A stretch of DNA of 64,000 bases from the NCBI GenBank assembly GCA_026075535.2, contig AP026538.1, forward strand, positions 6,572,001 to 6,636,000, in the 5' to 3' direction. This DNA comes from Tricholoma matsutake (Eukaryota > Basidiomycota > Agaricomycetes > Agaricales > Tricholomataceae). Of the stretch, positions 11,294 to 22,503 are shown piece by piece; the first letter of the stretch is position 1, and each line of letters opens with the position of its first letter. The position numbers were made by a program, and so were the translations under genes. The notes under the pieces are model-generated. The model was not told the DNA's origin. It did no database searches and was given only the letters and a program-made list of their open reading frames with translations.

Positions 11294-12962
11294 GAATCCG
11301 GTCGGATCCAAAAATTCTTTTTTCAATAAAGTTTGTTCTGAGTTCGGACTGAGTGAATAAGTAATGTGAATCATCTTTAAGCGGGTAACAGTCCGATTTT
11401 CTGCGGGTAGCGGGTGTGAAAATCTGCAAGGAGTTCTTGGGCGTGGTCAAGTTCCGTAACAGGTAGCCAGGAAGTCTCTTCGTCGGTTCCCTGGTAACCT
11501 TCCCATCAGACGAGGTAGAGAATCTTGCAGCGATGTCGGTTGTCGACTTTGGAGTCGAGGACTTCAGCGATCTCATATTTGAGCTCGTCATTGATGGTGA
11601 TCGGAGGAGGTGGAGGTTGTACTCAATTTGGAATTGTGTTCGGGGAGTGTATCTCTAGTTGAGAGACATGGAAAACAGGGTGAATAGCCCACATGTGATC
11701 CGGGAGCCGCAGGGTGACTGAGTGAGTTCCCGGGTGGGCGATGATTTCAAAAGGACCATGGTTCTTTTCAGAGAGTTTCTTGGAGGGACAGGTGGTACAG
11801 ATATTTTCTGCAGTGACATAAGCGAAATCACCAATGTCGAAGTCCGGTGCGGGTGCCCGATGTTTATCCACAGGACCTTGATAACGTTCTTGAGCAGCCA
11901 CAAGTTGTTTCTGAAGTTCCTGGTGAAGGTCGTCTAAATCGACGATGAATTCATGGGCGCGCTGTGAAGCTAAGTCGCGCTCTGGAAAGACGGAAATGTT
12001 CGGGTGGTAACCTTTATTGGCAAAGAAAGGTGATATGCCTGTAGAGGCGGAAGGAGCATTGTTGTAGGCAAATTCGCCCAAGGGCAAGAGGTGAGACCAG
12101 TCGTCCTGCTGATAGTTGCAGAAGATCCGGAGGTACTGTTCCAAGGTCTGGTTAAGTTGTTCTGTCTGACCATCACCTTGCGGATGATAACCAGAAGTGA
12201 AGTGGATCCGCATGTCAAGTGCTCTTCCGAGAGAGTGGAAAAAATGAGAGACGAACTCAGATCCCCGGTCGCAAGTGACGTGCGACGGAACACCATGCTT
12301 GGAGAAGACATGGAGGATGAACAGGTTGGCTAGTTCTTGGGCTGTGATTTCATTGACAGTTGGAATGAAGATGCCCTGTTTGGTGAGGCGGTCAACGATG
12401 ACTAGGATAGCAGTGTGACCAGCGGAGTCAGGTAGTTGTTCAATGAAATCCATGGAGATGGAATTCCAAGGTCGTTCCAGAACCAGAAGTTGCTTTAGGA
12501 ACCCGTAGGGCCTGTGTCAAGGCGATTTGGATCGTTTACAAGTCGTACAGGATTTGCAGAATTCCTGGACGAAGGTGCGGAGGTTTGGCCAGACGTATTC
12601 CCGGCGGACAAGCTGCTGGGTTTTGTTTTGTCCAAAGTGGCCGGAGAGGATATGATCATGTTTGTATTGGAGGACTTTGAGGCGGAGATCTGCAACGTCC
12701 AGAACATAAATCTGGTCGAAGTGGCAGAGAAGTCCTGCCTCATCTATGGTCCAGTTGGGGTCAACAGGTGTCGGGAGATGAACGGAAGATATAGGGTCAA
12801 GGGGAAGAGAGGTGTGGATGTCGTTGTGGAGTTTCTCAACGTCCATGATTACTGCTTGTTGAAGGATGGGTGTGGCGAGATAAGTGGCATGGAGGGAAGA
12901 GGAGAGTTGTTCCTGTGTGAATACAGGTCGGAAGTTGGTTGGGTTTACAGAGGCGAAGTCGC

Positions 12963-12975
12963 TATTTCCCCCTTT
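12963..12975 (-). other. Candidate central polypurine tract of element Z
   Basis: The minus strand reads AAAGGGGGAAATA, coding RKGGNS in the RNase H-integrase linker. It repeats the core of the 3' polypurine tract at 10130-10142. Confidence 0.5.
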
Positions 12976-15061
12976 GCGGTAGATGTCCCAATGTCTAGTG
13001 AGTGCGTCTGGCTTGGCCCCTAGTTTCCCGGGGCAGAAGCGGATGACGAGATTGAACTGGGAAAGGTACTCAGACCAATGGGCCTGGCGGCGGGTGAGCA
13101 ACTTGGTAGTGCTGAAGTACTCAAGATTTTTGTGGTCTGTGACCACATCAACTGGGTTTGCGGAACCCTCGAAGTACTGCCTCCAGTGTTTGAAGGCTTC
13201 AAAAATGGCCAAGAGTTCCTTGTCATGTGTGTTGTAATTTAGTTCAGCGGGATTGAAGGAGCAGGAATGAAAAGCGACCGGATGGATTTCTCCATCCGCA
13301 GTGTAAACTGAAAGGATAGCAGCTAGGGCATAGTCAGAAGCATCCGTTTCGAGTACCATTTGTGAGTTGGGTACCCATTGGGTTAAGACGGGTGCATGAG
13401 TGAATTCTTGTTTGAGCCTCTCAAAGGCATCGCGGCACTTCTTGTTGAAGTCCCAAGGTGCAGATTTCCGCGTCAAGCGGGTAAGTGGGATAACAATGTC
13501 TGAATAACTGTTAATGAAATGGCCGTAAAAATTGCAGAAGCCTAAGAAGGATTGGATGTCCTTAACTTTCCTAGGCTCGGGCCAGTCGAGCACAGTTTTG
13601 ACTTTATCCTCGGACATCCGAAGTCCATCCGGTGAAAGGATGAAACCTAAATATTCAACGGTGTCTTTGTGGAACTCACATTTCTGTGGGGAGGCGTAAA
13701 GTCCATTTTTCCGGAGACGGCGGAGGACTTCTTTAACGTGAGTCCCATGCTGGGACTTGTCGTCTGAATAGATCAGGATGTCGTCGAGGTACACGATGAC
13801 ACAAACATCCAGCATGTCGCTGAAGATGTCGTTCATAAAACACTGAAATGCTGCGGGTGCATTAGTGAGTCCAAAGGGAACCACCAACCACTCGAAGGAT
13901 CCGTAGCGGGTGCAGAAAGTAGTTTTCCATTCATCACCATCCGCGATGCGGACTAGGTGATAAGCGTGCTGCAAGTCTATCTTGGTGAACAAGTGGGCTT
14001 TTCGGGGAGAGTCAAGGAGGTCAGAAATGAGAGGAAGGGGATAGCAGTCTTTCTTCGTAAGACGATTGAGTCCTCAGTAGTCGACACAAAGTCGGAGGCT
14101 ACCGTCCTTCTTCCTGACAAAAAGTATAGGAGCTCCATGCGGAGACTTAGAAGGACGGATGAAGCCTGAGCAGACATTTTCGTCAATGAAGACTCATAGG
14201 GCTTCTAATTCGGAGGGAGAGAGGGAGTACATGCGACCTGGAGGAGGGGAGCATTATCCTCCGTCTCTATCTTGAGGTCGTAAGGACGATGTGGAGGAAG
14301 GGTGTCTGCCTTATTCTTATTAAAGACATCGGCGAATTCATGATACTCGGCGGGAATGTCGGATAAATCCAGCGGGATTGAGGATTGGGTCCAGTGGGTG
14401 GATAACCCTTCTGGAGCAAAGGTCATCTGGAAGGCTACTGCCCCAGGGAGTTTGCTAGCACGCGCATAAGCAGCAGCATTGATGAAAGAGATGTCGGGAG
14501 GTGTAAACTTAGGAGGAATGGGGGGTTCGGAAAATGTGGAGGATTCAAGGATTTCTACTGGAAGGTTCGGGGACAAAGGAGACATCTGGGGTGCTGAACC
14601 TCTATGATCAGCAGAGCGGAAAGTGATTTGGCTTGAAGACCAGTCAATCAATGGATTGTATTGCTTCAGCCAGTTATGACCAAGTACTGCGGAACAGGAA
14701 GAGTCTAGCGAGGTTACATAAAATGACAGATTGAACATTTCACTGGTAGGAAAGGTGACTGAAAGTTGGGCGACTTGAGTTATGGTGGAGTTGCAAGATC
14801 CATCAAAGAGTCGTAAACTGATCGGGTTAATGGATTCTGTGCTGAGTTGGTTATTCAACACGAAAGACAAGTCAAGAAAGCAGTGGGATGAACCGGAATC
14901 AATGAGGGTTCGGATAGGGGCAGAAAGGTCAGGAATAGTTAAGAGGATGATTAGGGAGTCAGGGTCGGAAAGAGCGGATGCGTTGAGATGGATGTGGGCA
15001 GCCAAATGGGTAAGGTCAATGCAACCCCCAGCCCCAATGGCTGTATCCTGAGGGTTGTGGA

Positions 15062-15073
15062 CTATTTTTCCGA
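15062..15073 (-). promoter_or_regulatory. Candidate -1 ribosomal frameshift site, gag/pol of element Z
   Basis: Zero-frame codons are TCG GAA AAA TAG; pol continues in frame -1 as AAA ATA GTC CAC. The related copy at 31.9 kb has TCA AAA AAA TAG, which contains the perfect slippery heptamer A AAA AAA before the same stop. Confidence 0.5.
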
Positions 15074-16249
15074 GTCCGCAGAATCAGGAATTACAGTGGA
15101 TGCGCAGGCTTTTGCGGCTTTAGACTTCGGGCAGTTTCCTGCTATGTGCCCTTCTTCACCGCAGTAGAGGCAAAGTCTTTCCTGCATGCGACGTTCTCGT
15201 TCATCCGCAGTAAGTTTGCCGTTCTTCCCCAACTTGTCGGAGATGGACGACTTGGAAGTGTTCTTTGTCGTGGAGGGCTGCTGGTTGGAGGAGTTTCCCC
15301 AGGGGGAGCTCGACGAGGATTGATTGGTGGACTGGGAGGAACCTTTGGGGTTGTCCTTCTTGACAGGGTTAGAAGAGTTCCCAGAATTCTTAGTTTTGAA
15401 CCAGGTTTCATCTTCCTGCATCCAGTAGATATTGTCACAGTCCTGCGCTTGAAAGCGCAGTCCTGCAAGGGTGTCGGGTTCACCACCCCGAAGGACTTCT
15501 ATACGAAGTCGGAGCGGAAGACCACAGAAATAGCGGTCACAGAGGGCTGCCTCATTCCAGTTGACCCTAGAAGCTAATTCCCAAAAGTCAACGTTATACT
15601 TTGTGATGCGACCACTTTTCTTCATTGCTAAATCGGAAAGAGCTTTTTCCACATCCCTGAGCGGGTCATGCAGGCCAAAGTTACTCTCTAGTTTGGTGAG
15701 AAAAGCCTCATAATCCCACATCCAGTGTGCAGAATCAGTTGGGTCATTAAGACCGGGCTCAAACCAGCTGAGAGCTGATCCCTTGAGATAAGAAAGGATA
15801 AATATGATCTTTTTCTCATCAGAAGAAAATATGTGTGGATGGTCGCGGAAATGAAGGTTACATGAGACTAGGAAGTCTCTAAGTTTCTTTGGGTTGGAGC
15901 CATCGAAGGTGTCGGGGTCGCGAACTTTGATTTTCTCGGTCTTGGGTGCGTTATTTTGTTGGAGGGTGCGGATACTCTCTGAGAGGTTGTAAAGAACATC
16001 TATGAACCTATCCCCTGGATCAGGGTTTTCCCCCGTGGGAGGTTGATTGTCAGGATCATTGGAATCGGGGTCACCCCCAGGGCCGTCCAGACCACTAGGG
16101 TCATCGGGTCTGCCAGGAGGTCCGTCCTCTAGACCACGATCTTCCAACCCATAGGGTTCAGGCTGGTTGATGCCCCCTATGTACTCAAGGGGAGTCATGG
16201 GTTGGGGTTCTTCCGGATTCGCAGGAGATTGTTGAGCTTGAGTAGACAT
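15062..16249 (-). CDS. gag: Element Z Gag polyprotein
   Basis: This is a 395-residue open frame starting MSTQAQQSPANPEEPQPMTP. The N-terminal third is Pro/Asp/Gly-rich. Residues about 105-240 form the gypsy capsid fold, with FDGSNPKKLRDFLVSCNLHF, KIIFILSYLKGSALSWFEP and NFGLHDPLRDVEKAL. A Ser/Asn-rich linker precedes a CCHC zinc knuckle (CLYCGEEGHIAGNC) for RNA binding. It ends at TAG 15062-15064 directly after a run of five As; pol continues in the -1 frame. It packages element RNA. It is the only intact protein of the element. A diverged relative is at 31.7-33 kb. Confidence 0.9.
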   Translation of the reverse strand: MSTQAQQSPANPEEPQPMTPLEYIGGINQPEPYGLEDRGLEDGPPGRPDDPSGLDGPGGDPDSNDPDNQPPTGENPDPGDRFIDVLYNLSESIRTLQQNNAPKTEKIKVRDPDTFDGSNPKKLRDFLVSCNLHFRDHPHIFSSDEKKIIFILSYLKGSALSWFEPGLNDPTDSAHWMWDYEAFLTKLESNFGLHDPLRDVEKALSDLAMKKSGRITKYNVDFWELASRVNWNEAALCDRYFCGLPLRLRIEVLRGGEPDTLAGLRFQAQDCDNIYWMQEDETWFKTKNSGNSSNPVKKDNPKGSSQSTNQSSSSSPWGNSSNQQPSTTKNTSKSSISDKLGKNGKLTADERERRMQERLCLYCGEEGHIAGNCPKSKAAKACASTVIPDSADSEK

Positions 16250-16465
16250 GAGGTTTGCACTGATTGATGGGGCTCTGAAACTGATTTGTCGGAAAATGTT
16301 GGAAGGTCTGGAAGTTACTCCAAATGTTGAGGCGGGTCGTGGGCTAGGAAGTGTGGATCACTGAATTGCAGAGATCCCTGGAATGGTACCAGCGCGCTGA
16401 GAGTTTCTGGTTGTGCGCTGGCGAGTTTCAGTTGGGGTAAGAGGAGAAGAGACAAGTGAAGTGGG

Positions 16466-16476
16466 AGTTCGTATAT
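16466..16476 (-). other. Primer-binding site of element Z, self-priming type
   Basis: The minus strand reads ATATACGAACT, starting 2 nt inside the 5' LTR. It is complementary to the predicted RNA 5' end in the LTR (16848-16858 and 9801-9811), each LTR copy carrying one CpG transition. No TGG typical of tRNA priming is present. Confidence 0.6.
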
Positions 16477-16478
16477 AC

Positions 16479-17175
16479 TGTTAAGAACTGATCCGAAAGG
16501 GCTCATCAGAATCCGGTCGGACCCAGCGGGTGTTTGAGAGCAGAAGATTGTCAGGTCGTAGCAGATTATGTGGATGGGTAACAAAAAGGACTTGGCTTCA
16601 GCTTGTAAGAAGCTGCGCCCTTCACCTCATCTGGTGTCCTAATTTTGGGTAGAGGTTTTAGAGATAGGAGTGGGAGAGTGCGGGTAAATGTGGGAAGGAG
16701 TATGGAGGGACTTAGGTTAAGTTCAGATGAGACTAGAACTTCAGAGGGGAACTAGAGGTTGAGTCAAATGGAGTTCAGACTCTTAGAGGTCAGGAGTTGG
16801 AGTAGAAGGAGGTTTTAGATTGACAGGGTAAAGTCGAGTCTATGTCAATATACAAACTGAGGAATACAAAGCGAAACTAACTAAGCTTAAATACTAGAGT
16901 CCGGAACAAGAGCGGAATGGAAATGGAAACTGCGGCAGTGTCTCAACTGCATAGATAAATTGCCTAGCGGAGGCCACACAGGAATCCATAGTCAAATTTG
17001 CAAAACTAGACGGCAGCCTTGGAAGGCAGCCGTGGTTGCTGTACACAGCGGCCTGGTGCACAGCAGTGTGGGCAGTGCAAGGGGGCCGGATCGAAGGTGG
17101 TAGGAGTTGAGTTAGGAAAAGCAGAAAAGATCGGAAGGTTGCGGGTTCTGAGCGGGTGAGGAATGGATCATGACA
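16479..17175 (-). repeat. 5' LTR of element Z
   Basis: It is 697 bp, TG to CA, and collinear with 9432-10128. The nucleotide differences I compared are almost all transitions at CG, CA or TG. Confidence 0.95.
16848..16893 (-). promoter_or_regulatory. Predicted transcription start and TATA box of element Z
   Basis: The TATA-like TATTTAAG (16893-16886, minus) lies 28-35 nt upstream of A 16858. That base begins the 11-nt stretch complementary to the primer-binding site, as expected if that stretch is the RNA 5' end. Confidence 0.5.
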
Positions 17176-17180
17176 CATGC

Positions 17181-18136
17181 CTTTGATATACCTTGCATTG
17201 ACTTCGACGATAAGGTTTTGTACCCCTATCAAATACAATCGAAGTGCACCAAAGGCTTGATATAGACTGTAAAGTTCGAGTTTCGGTTGCAAGAACCAGG
17301 ATTCGCAGTCGTTAACCATGATCAAGCCAAATCGACTATAGTATCATTTTCAAGGATTATCGGGGTCGCATTGCACAAGGAAATAGCCGATCACAATGCT
17401 CAATGTGTCAACTGCAAGGATAACTGAGGTGTTCGAGGTATAGTTGATTGCTCGAATCACTGGCAAATTTAACAGTGCTTGCTTGAGATCTTCTTGCGCT
17501 GCTACCTGAGATGGGCCGAATTCAAAGGGTACATCTTTTCGAGTAAGGTTGATTAGTGCAGCTGCTCAATGTGCAAAACTCTGAATAAAAATTTGAAAAA
17601 CTCCAATCGTTCCTAAGAATGCCTTAACTTCCTTGAGTGTACAACACAGACCCCACTTCTGAATCTTATCGATGTGCATCAGATCAGCCATTCGACCTTG
17701 AATATTGCATCGATGACCTAAAACAATTATTTTGGGGACACAAGCAAATAACTTTGGACCTGAGAATGTTCCGCCACAATACTTCATGTGCTGGACAATG
17801 CGATTCAGGTTCTCGAAATGCTCCCAGACAAATCGTCGAATGCCTAGGTTGTCAGTGATCATTTCGTAAGACCCACTGATTGTTCAATATTCTGATTTCG
17901 GACCCTTAACTGGTGTGTTGTCAATGTAAGGGATCATGATATGAGGGACTTTGGGTTGTAGGATGAATGTGACATCATCGTGTAAGATTGGAACTGAGTT
18001 CGTCCAACCCATTGGTAGGGTGACAATTTGAAGCACTCCAAATGGAGTCTGGAAAGTTGTTAGATCTTGAGAAGATTCAGCTACGAGCCTTTCGTCAAAT
18101 GTGACATATAAATTCAATGTCCCACCACAAGCGCGT
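17181..18136 (-). pseudogene. Element Y RT (middle to end) and RNase H start
   Basis: On the minus strand this reads NLYVTFDERLVAESSQDL and TTFQTPFGVLQIVTLPMG, then MIPYIDNTPVKGP, where the RT catalytic YIDD has become YIDN. RT thumb sequence follows (LKEVKAFLGTIGVFQIFIQ), then RNase H up to KYIKGM-like sequence at 17181, where Z interrupts it. The N-terminal part of RT is on the other side of the solo LTR at 18137-19311. Confidence 0.75.
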
Positions 18137-19311
18137 TGATAGGTTGTCTCCTCGGCTCAAAGGCCAATTCACCATTTCAACCATATTCTAATCACATCAG
18201 CTAACTCCTACAATGTCCCAGATGCAGCGTGACCCAGTCTATCGATCGCAATATCATATTGACCACATCGAAACATCACCAGTGACATTGATCGTACCAA
18301 GAGCCCACATCGCACAACCTTAGGACTACCCCAAAAGCCCCTAAGATCCCTCTAAACAACCATCGAACATCCCCAATCAACTTCGAACAGCCACGACCAC
18401 GATCAAATATCGTTGAGCGTTATCGATTGATATTGAGAGACTATGAGCGACATCGGGCACCACCTTCATTATCTAAATGGTGGAAGACCATGTGCTAGGA
18501 CATATTCCAACTCATGCTCAAACCTGCTGATCATAGGTCAGCCTCGTTTCAAGTCCCTATCGCATACAGAACCTGCTGGATGGATTATTGTGAGACTTAG
18601 CATGGTTTATACACAAAGGACAGTCTCTTTTTAGTTCTTTCCCTTTATTACTCCTTCATCATATGATACATCTCTTTCTTCTTCGGATTCCAGTCTCCTT
18701 TTTGGCCTTGTGCCTTAACTCATATCTTTTGCCTCATGTTCTACACATGTTTCTTATACCTTTTTAGGAAGTTTCTTTTAAAACATATAGAACTCTGTAG
18801 TATCTACTTGAAAAATACAAGAAATCATCTTCACCTATCATCTTGTATTAAGTTCTAAGAATCAGATCTATCCTCTAAAACAATCTAAACTTCTATGAGT
18901 TTTCTCAATTGATGAGAAACCTCTGCGACCATTGTCATCCTCGATCTTCCTATGATCCTCTGATCGTTAGCACTAGCAACCCTTCCAACACTTCCTAGCC
19001 ATCAACTATAGTCTTTGTATACTATCGACCTATTGTAAGGTTCCCAGAATTCACACATCGACCATCGACGATAAACTCATTTGCCGTCAATCTCATCGAT
19101 TGTCCTCGATATCGATTGATACTTGATCGGACCACACCAAACACCTTCGTCTCCTATAGAACTACTTTCACGACTAGTACCAACTAGTTATCTTCCCATA
19201 GGTTTGACCACAAATGTTCAGAACGTCTCACTCCCTTCCTCTGAATCGTTGCAAATATCATTGATTGCCTCATTGGCCATTTTGGTGGTTTTCCCGGGTT
19301 GAGTATCATCA
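18137..19311 (+). repeat. Solo LTR of the Y family, inverted within Y's own RT
   Basis: It is 1175 bp, TGATAGG to ATCATCA, matching the LTRs of Y but in the opposite orientation. No internal sequence accompanies it, so it is the product of LTR-LTR recombination. Flanks GCGT (18133-18136) and GTGT (19312-19315) fit a 4-bp target duplication. Removing it restores the frame EQFGRRACGGTLNLY. Confidence 0.8.
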
Positions 19312-20080
19312 GTGTCTCCCAAACTGTTCAGCTAAATGCTCAGGGATCGGGATGACGCCGAAGTGCTGAATTGTAACTTGGTTTAGCGGCTTGAGACTGT
19401 GGACTATTTGAAGCAATTTTGCATCTTTCTTTGCAACGCAAAACCATCGCGATCAATATGACAAGTTTGATGACCCATAGACTCCTGCTTCAATTTTCTT
19501 CTTCAGCATTTCGCAGATCTGTTCATACAGACCAGGAGGTATAGGAATGTTACGCTCTACCCAAGGAGTGTGAGGCACGACAGGGAATTCAATAGGAGGG
19601 AAGAAATTGGGTGGAAAACTTCCTCGTTTGTTTTTGGTCCATGCAAACCCCATGTGCTGGTTTCAAATAAAATCATGCATGAGGTCTCATTCTTGAGGCC
19701 ATAGGAAATCACCTGGATGATTTCGATTGATGATGTTTTTGCATTTGAGGGTATATCGAGGAGTTGGTTTGAATATTGGAGGATGGGGATTTAGTGGAGG
19801 CATGTCTTTGAGGGGATCACCCTTGATGCATTGAATAATTCAAAATTGATCGGGTAGTTCGGCCACAATTGGACAGACCTTCTGTGCAACTGGTTTGTAC
19901 TTCTTCTTCGTCGATAAATAACTAGACTGGCAATTGTCAGAAATAACTGGGGAAGGGGAAACATACGATGAAGAAGTTTGCATAGGTATGAACACCATCA
20001 AGGCATTTCAAGGAACGTGGAACTTGTCGCACACAGATAAATATAAGTCGGAAAGCATTGTGGATAATTCTTTGGAGGAG
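19312..20080 (-). pseudogene. Element Y protease-RT linker and RT N-terminus
   Basis: Minus-strand reading includes GFAWTKNKRGSFPPNFFPP, PHTPWVERNIPIPPGLYEQI and LQIVHSLKPLNQVTIQ, the finger region of the fungal gypsy RT. The segment near 19800-20050 is the decayed linker. There are several stops. Confidence 0.7.
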
Positions 20081-20941
20081 TCAATTTTGGGGATATATCT
20101 GCATGTATAGGGTGATTCCGCTGAGATCACAAGGCACATTGTGTGCTAGTCTGAGTGTTTCATCCACAGTGCCATTGGCAGACTGCATCAGAAGCCAAAT
20201 CAAGGAGTCGTACACTAGACCAAGTTCATGGCAGACATCTTTGGCCATCGATATGACTGAGGAACCTGGATCGACAATGCTTTCTATCTGGTTGTTGCCC
20301 TGAACATCCATAATAACTAATCTAATCGAAGAAGATTCTTTAGCAATGACAAATGGCTGAGGGATTTCACCAGGTTGAAGACTGCTAATATAGGTCTCAT
20401 ATGGGTCGGGCACTATAATCGCGTCAGGACTGAACATGTTCATGGCATTGTTTCCATTTTGTGGTACCCATTTCGGTGTGACCTGTTCTCTCCATTTTGT
20501 TTGAACCTCGGGTGAAAGCGAGAGTAGTTCTTCCAATGTAAGCATAACAATTGGCATCTTCATCGAGTGCGAAAAGATATCGTGGGTGATTTTCTTGTTC
20601 TGCACCAGTGCCTGTGTCACATACAATGGTCTGTCTTTCTCCTTACCCTTTGATGTGCCAGCAAAGTTCCTTTTGTGTGGTGGCAAATAGGCATTTTCCC
20701 TGACAAATGCATAAGGGTGTACCGAGGTTTGCATTGGGGGTATGGTGGTTGATGGCGAGGTGGTAGATGCAGGAGAAGTTGATGTTGATGCTGATGTCGG
20801 AGCCGTAGTTGAAGTCAAAGGGTTGACTGCTGTTGATGAAGATGTCGACTGTGCTGGTACTGGGGCAGTAGATGTCAAAGACGCAGGAACGGGGATTGTC
20901 ATGGCCGGAACTGGACTTTGAACCTCATTGTTCGGATGCAA
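20081..20941 (-). pseudogene. Element Y Gag C-terminus and protease
   Basis: This is a 286-residue open stretch. It begins with a Pro/Ser/Thr-rich linker. The protease core is IESIVDPGSSVISMAKDVCHEL, where DPGS stands at the DTG/DSG position with the catalytic Asp kept, followed by MQSANGTVDETLRLAHNVPC. The next part of the domain is cut by stops. The order matches the Agaricomycete gypsy family. Confidence 0.75.
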
Positions 20942-22503
20942 GAATGGTCAACCACTTCGAAGCGCAAATATCTCTTGCTCAAGAGCTGCTATTCTATCTT
21001 CGGAGTCAGATGTCAACATCGAGTTATGATAAATGCCTTTCGTTTCTGATGCCGATGTAGAAGCTGTGTTGAACTCCAATATTGAAGTGATCAAAGCTAA
21101 GGCCAAATTTGTCAAAGTTGAAGGTGCCGATGGTGCGATGCTGAATAGGAGCGTGGCAGCTGGTGCTGTGTCTGGGTTCCATTTCCACCATTCATCGATG
21201 TGTTCCTTGATAAACCTGCCAGGGATATTTCGAGGGGTGAATTGTCCATTTGGGAGTACGATCTTTCCTTCTGTGTTTCACTTACACTTCCCTTCGTTCA
21301 AGTACAATTGACAAACCAAACAATCAGGGATAAAATGCCCTGATAAACCACAAAATATGCAAAGAAGCGCATCGATGTGTGCCTGTCTGTCTGCTGAATT
21401 AGCATGAGGAGCTGTAGTTGATTTAGTACCTGTGATGTGCATAGCGATGGTGCTAGCAAATGGTTCAAACATTGTGTTTAGATCTTCAGCTTTGATCATA
21501 ATAGTTCTGGGCAATGAGCTTTCTGTATTTCCAACATTTGATGTCAAGTTCGATAAAGAAGTCGATTGGTGGATTACTGAGTTTGATGTATTTGAGCCTG
21601 CCAATACAAACTTTGCCGTGTTGTGAATGTCATTGAGCAGATATGGATCGTCAGGATAATGATCAGGAAATTTGAGTTTGAGTCATCATGCAATTTGAGT
21701 CCATAAGTCAGGTTGGAATCCTTGAACATAAGCTCTGCTTTGCTTGGCTTCTGAGATCCTATTATTTGCTCATAAAAAGTGAGTAATGTTGTAGAATGCC
21801 CAATAATACATTCCTAGATCGTTCGCATCAAATACCCCAACACGTAGTTGTTCTCCCACTAATTTGTCCATGTCCGATATGCTCCACTTGTGTTCATCTT
21901 CTGAGCTGGGATAGAGTTTATGTACTGCCACTCAAAACTCATTGAATGAAGTGCCAGGCTGATATTCTGGAAGCGATTCACAGAGTTTGGAAGAGTCAAT
22001 GTTGAGGTAGCGACAAGCGTGTTTCTTCATCAGGTTGGATTTGGTGGTGCCGCAGGTCGAGACCAATAATTCAAGCTCCTCAAAGTATCGTCAGAGCTCT
22101 CAAGGTTTACTAGGGTCGAATTTTGGAGCGGTCAAATGACCATGAGCTGGCATAGTGGCTTGTGTAGTCATGAATGCGATGACTCTAGGGGTAGGGGTTA
22201 AAACTTGGGTGAAGGATGGTAGAGGTGTCAAAGTTGTTGGAAGGATAAATGAAGAGGTAGATGATGAGGATGAAGAAGTAGAGGATGATGTTGAAGGCGA
22301 TGAGATAGGTGAAGGGAATAGTTGATGATGAGTAGAATCTGCTTTGGAAACAGGAATTAGGATATCTCCTGATTGTTTGAGAGATTTGAAGGTGTGGCAA
22401 GTATTGATACAAAGGTTTCTAGCTTGTGTTGGCCTAAGCCAAGGAAATCGAGATTGGTTTGACAATGAAATGATTCAGAAACCCTCATGGTGGGCTCCAA
22501 AAA
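20942..22503 (-). pseudogene. Element Y Gag with CCHC knuckle, and tRNA-type primer-binding site
   Basis: Just inside the LTR, the minus strand has TGGAGCCCACCATG (22498 downward), which begins TGG like a tRNA-primed site. Gag follows with a Ser/Pro-rich leader. The capsid-like part is broken by stops (FEELELLVSTCGTTKS, GVFDANDLGMYYWAF). The nucleocapsid knuckle is CIFCGLSGHFIPDC (near 21345). A region ending in EDRIAALEQEIFALRSG completes the Gag. No complete ORF is left. Confidence 0.7.

Larger units (their letters stand above)
11400..15084 (-). pseudogene. Element Z pol: protease, RT, RNase H, integrase, chromodomain
   Basis: Pol lies in the -1 frame relative to gag. The protease has TLIDSGSSHCFLD (near 14915). 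RT spans 14220-13300, with KIDLQHAYHLV and the catalytic VIVYLDDILIYSDD (near 13800). RNase H includes ETDASDYALAAIL (near 13350) and TDHKNLEYFS. The integrase zinc finger is near 12560 (CKSCTTCKRSK), and the catalytic triad is readable as MDFIEQL, VTCDRGSEF and HPQGDGQTEQLN. The chromodomain (11610-11400) contains YEIAEVLDS and SWLPVTELDHAQEL. Breaks are TGA at 14194-14196, 14074-14076, 12517-12519, 11623-11625 and 11506-11508, each consistent with CGA>TGA, plus one C lost from a C run near 14245. The related copy at 31 kb keeps the five Cs. Confidence 0.9.
9432..17175 (-). mobile_element. Element Z: complete chromovirus with both LTRs
   Basis: Two LTRs of exactly 697 bp (9432-10128 and 16479-17175) bound a minus-strand gag-pol. 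The same 5 bp, CATGC, flanks both sides (9427-9431 and 17176-17180). It sits in the RNase H region of element Y, whose reading frame resumes across it. Gag is open. Pol has protease, RT, RNase H, integrase and chromodomain, broken by five TGA codons and one single-base deletion. It also carries an antisense accessory gene and a central polypurine tract. The LTRs have diverged mainly by transitions, so it is younger than Y but not recent. Confidence 0.95.

Noticed and set aside
10714..11374. Minus-strand Ser/Pro-rich ORFs opposite the accessory gene of Z
   Set aside because: They are the complement of the Glu/Gly-rich acidic tail and have no independent features.
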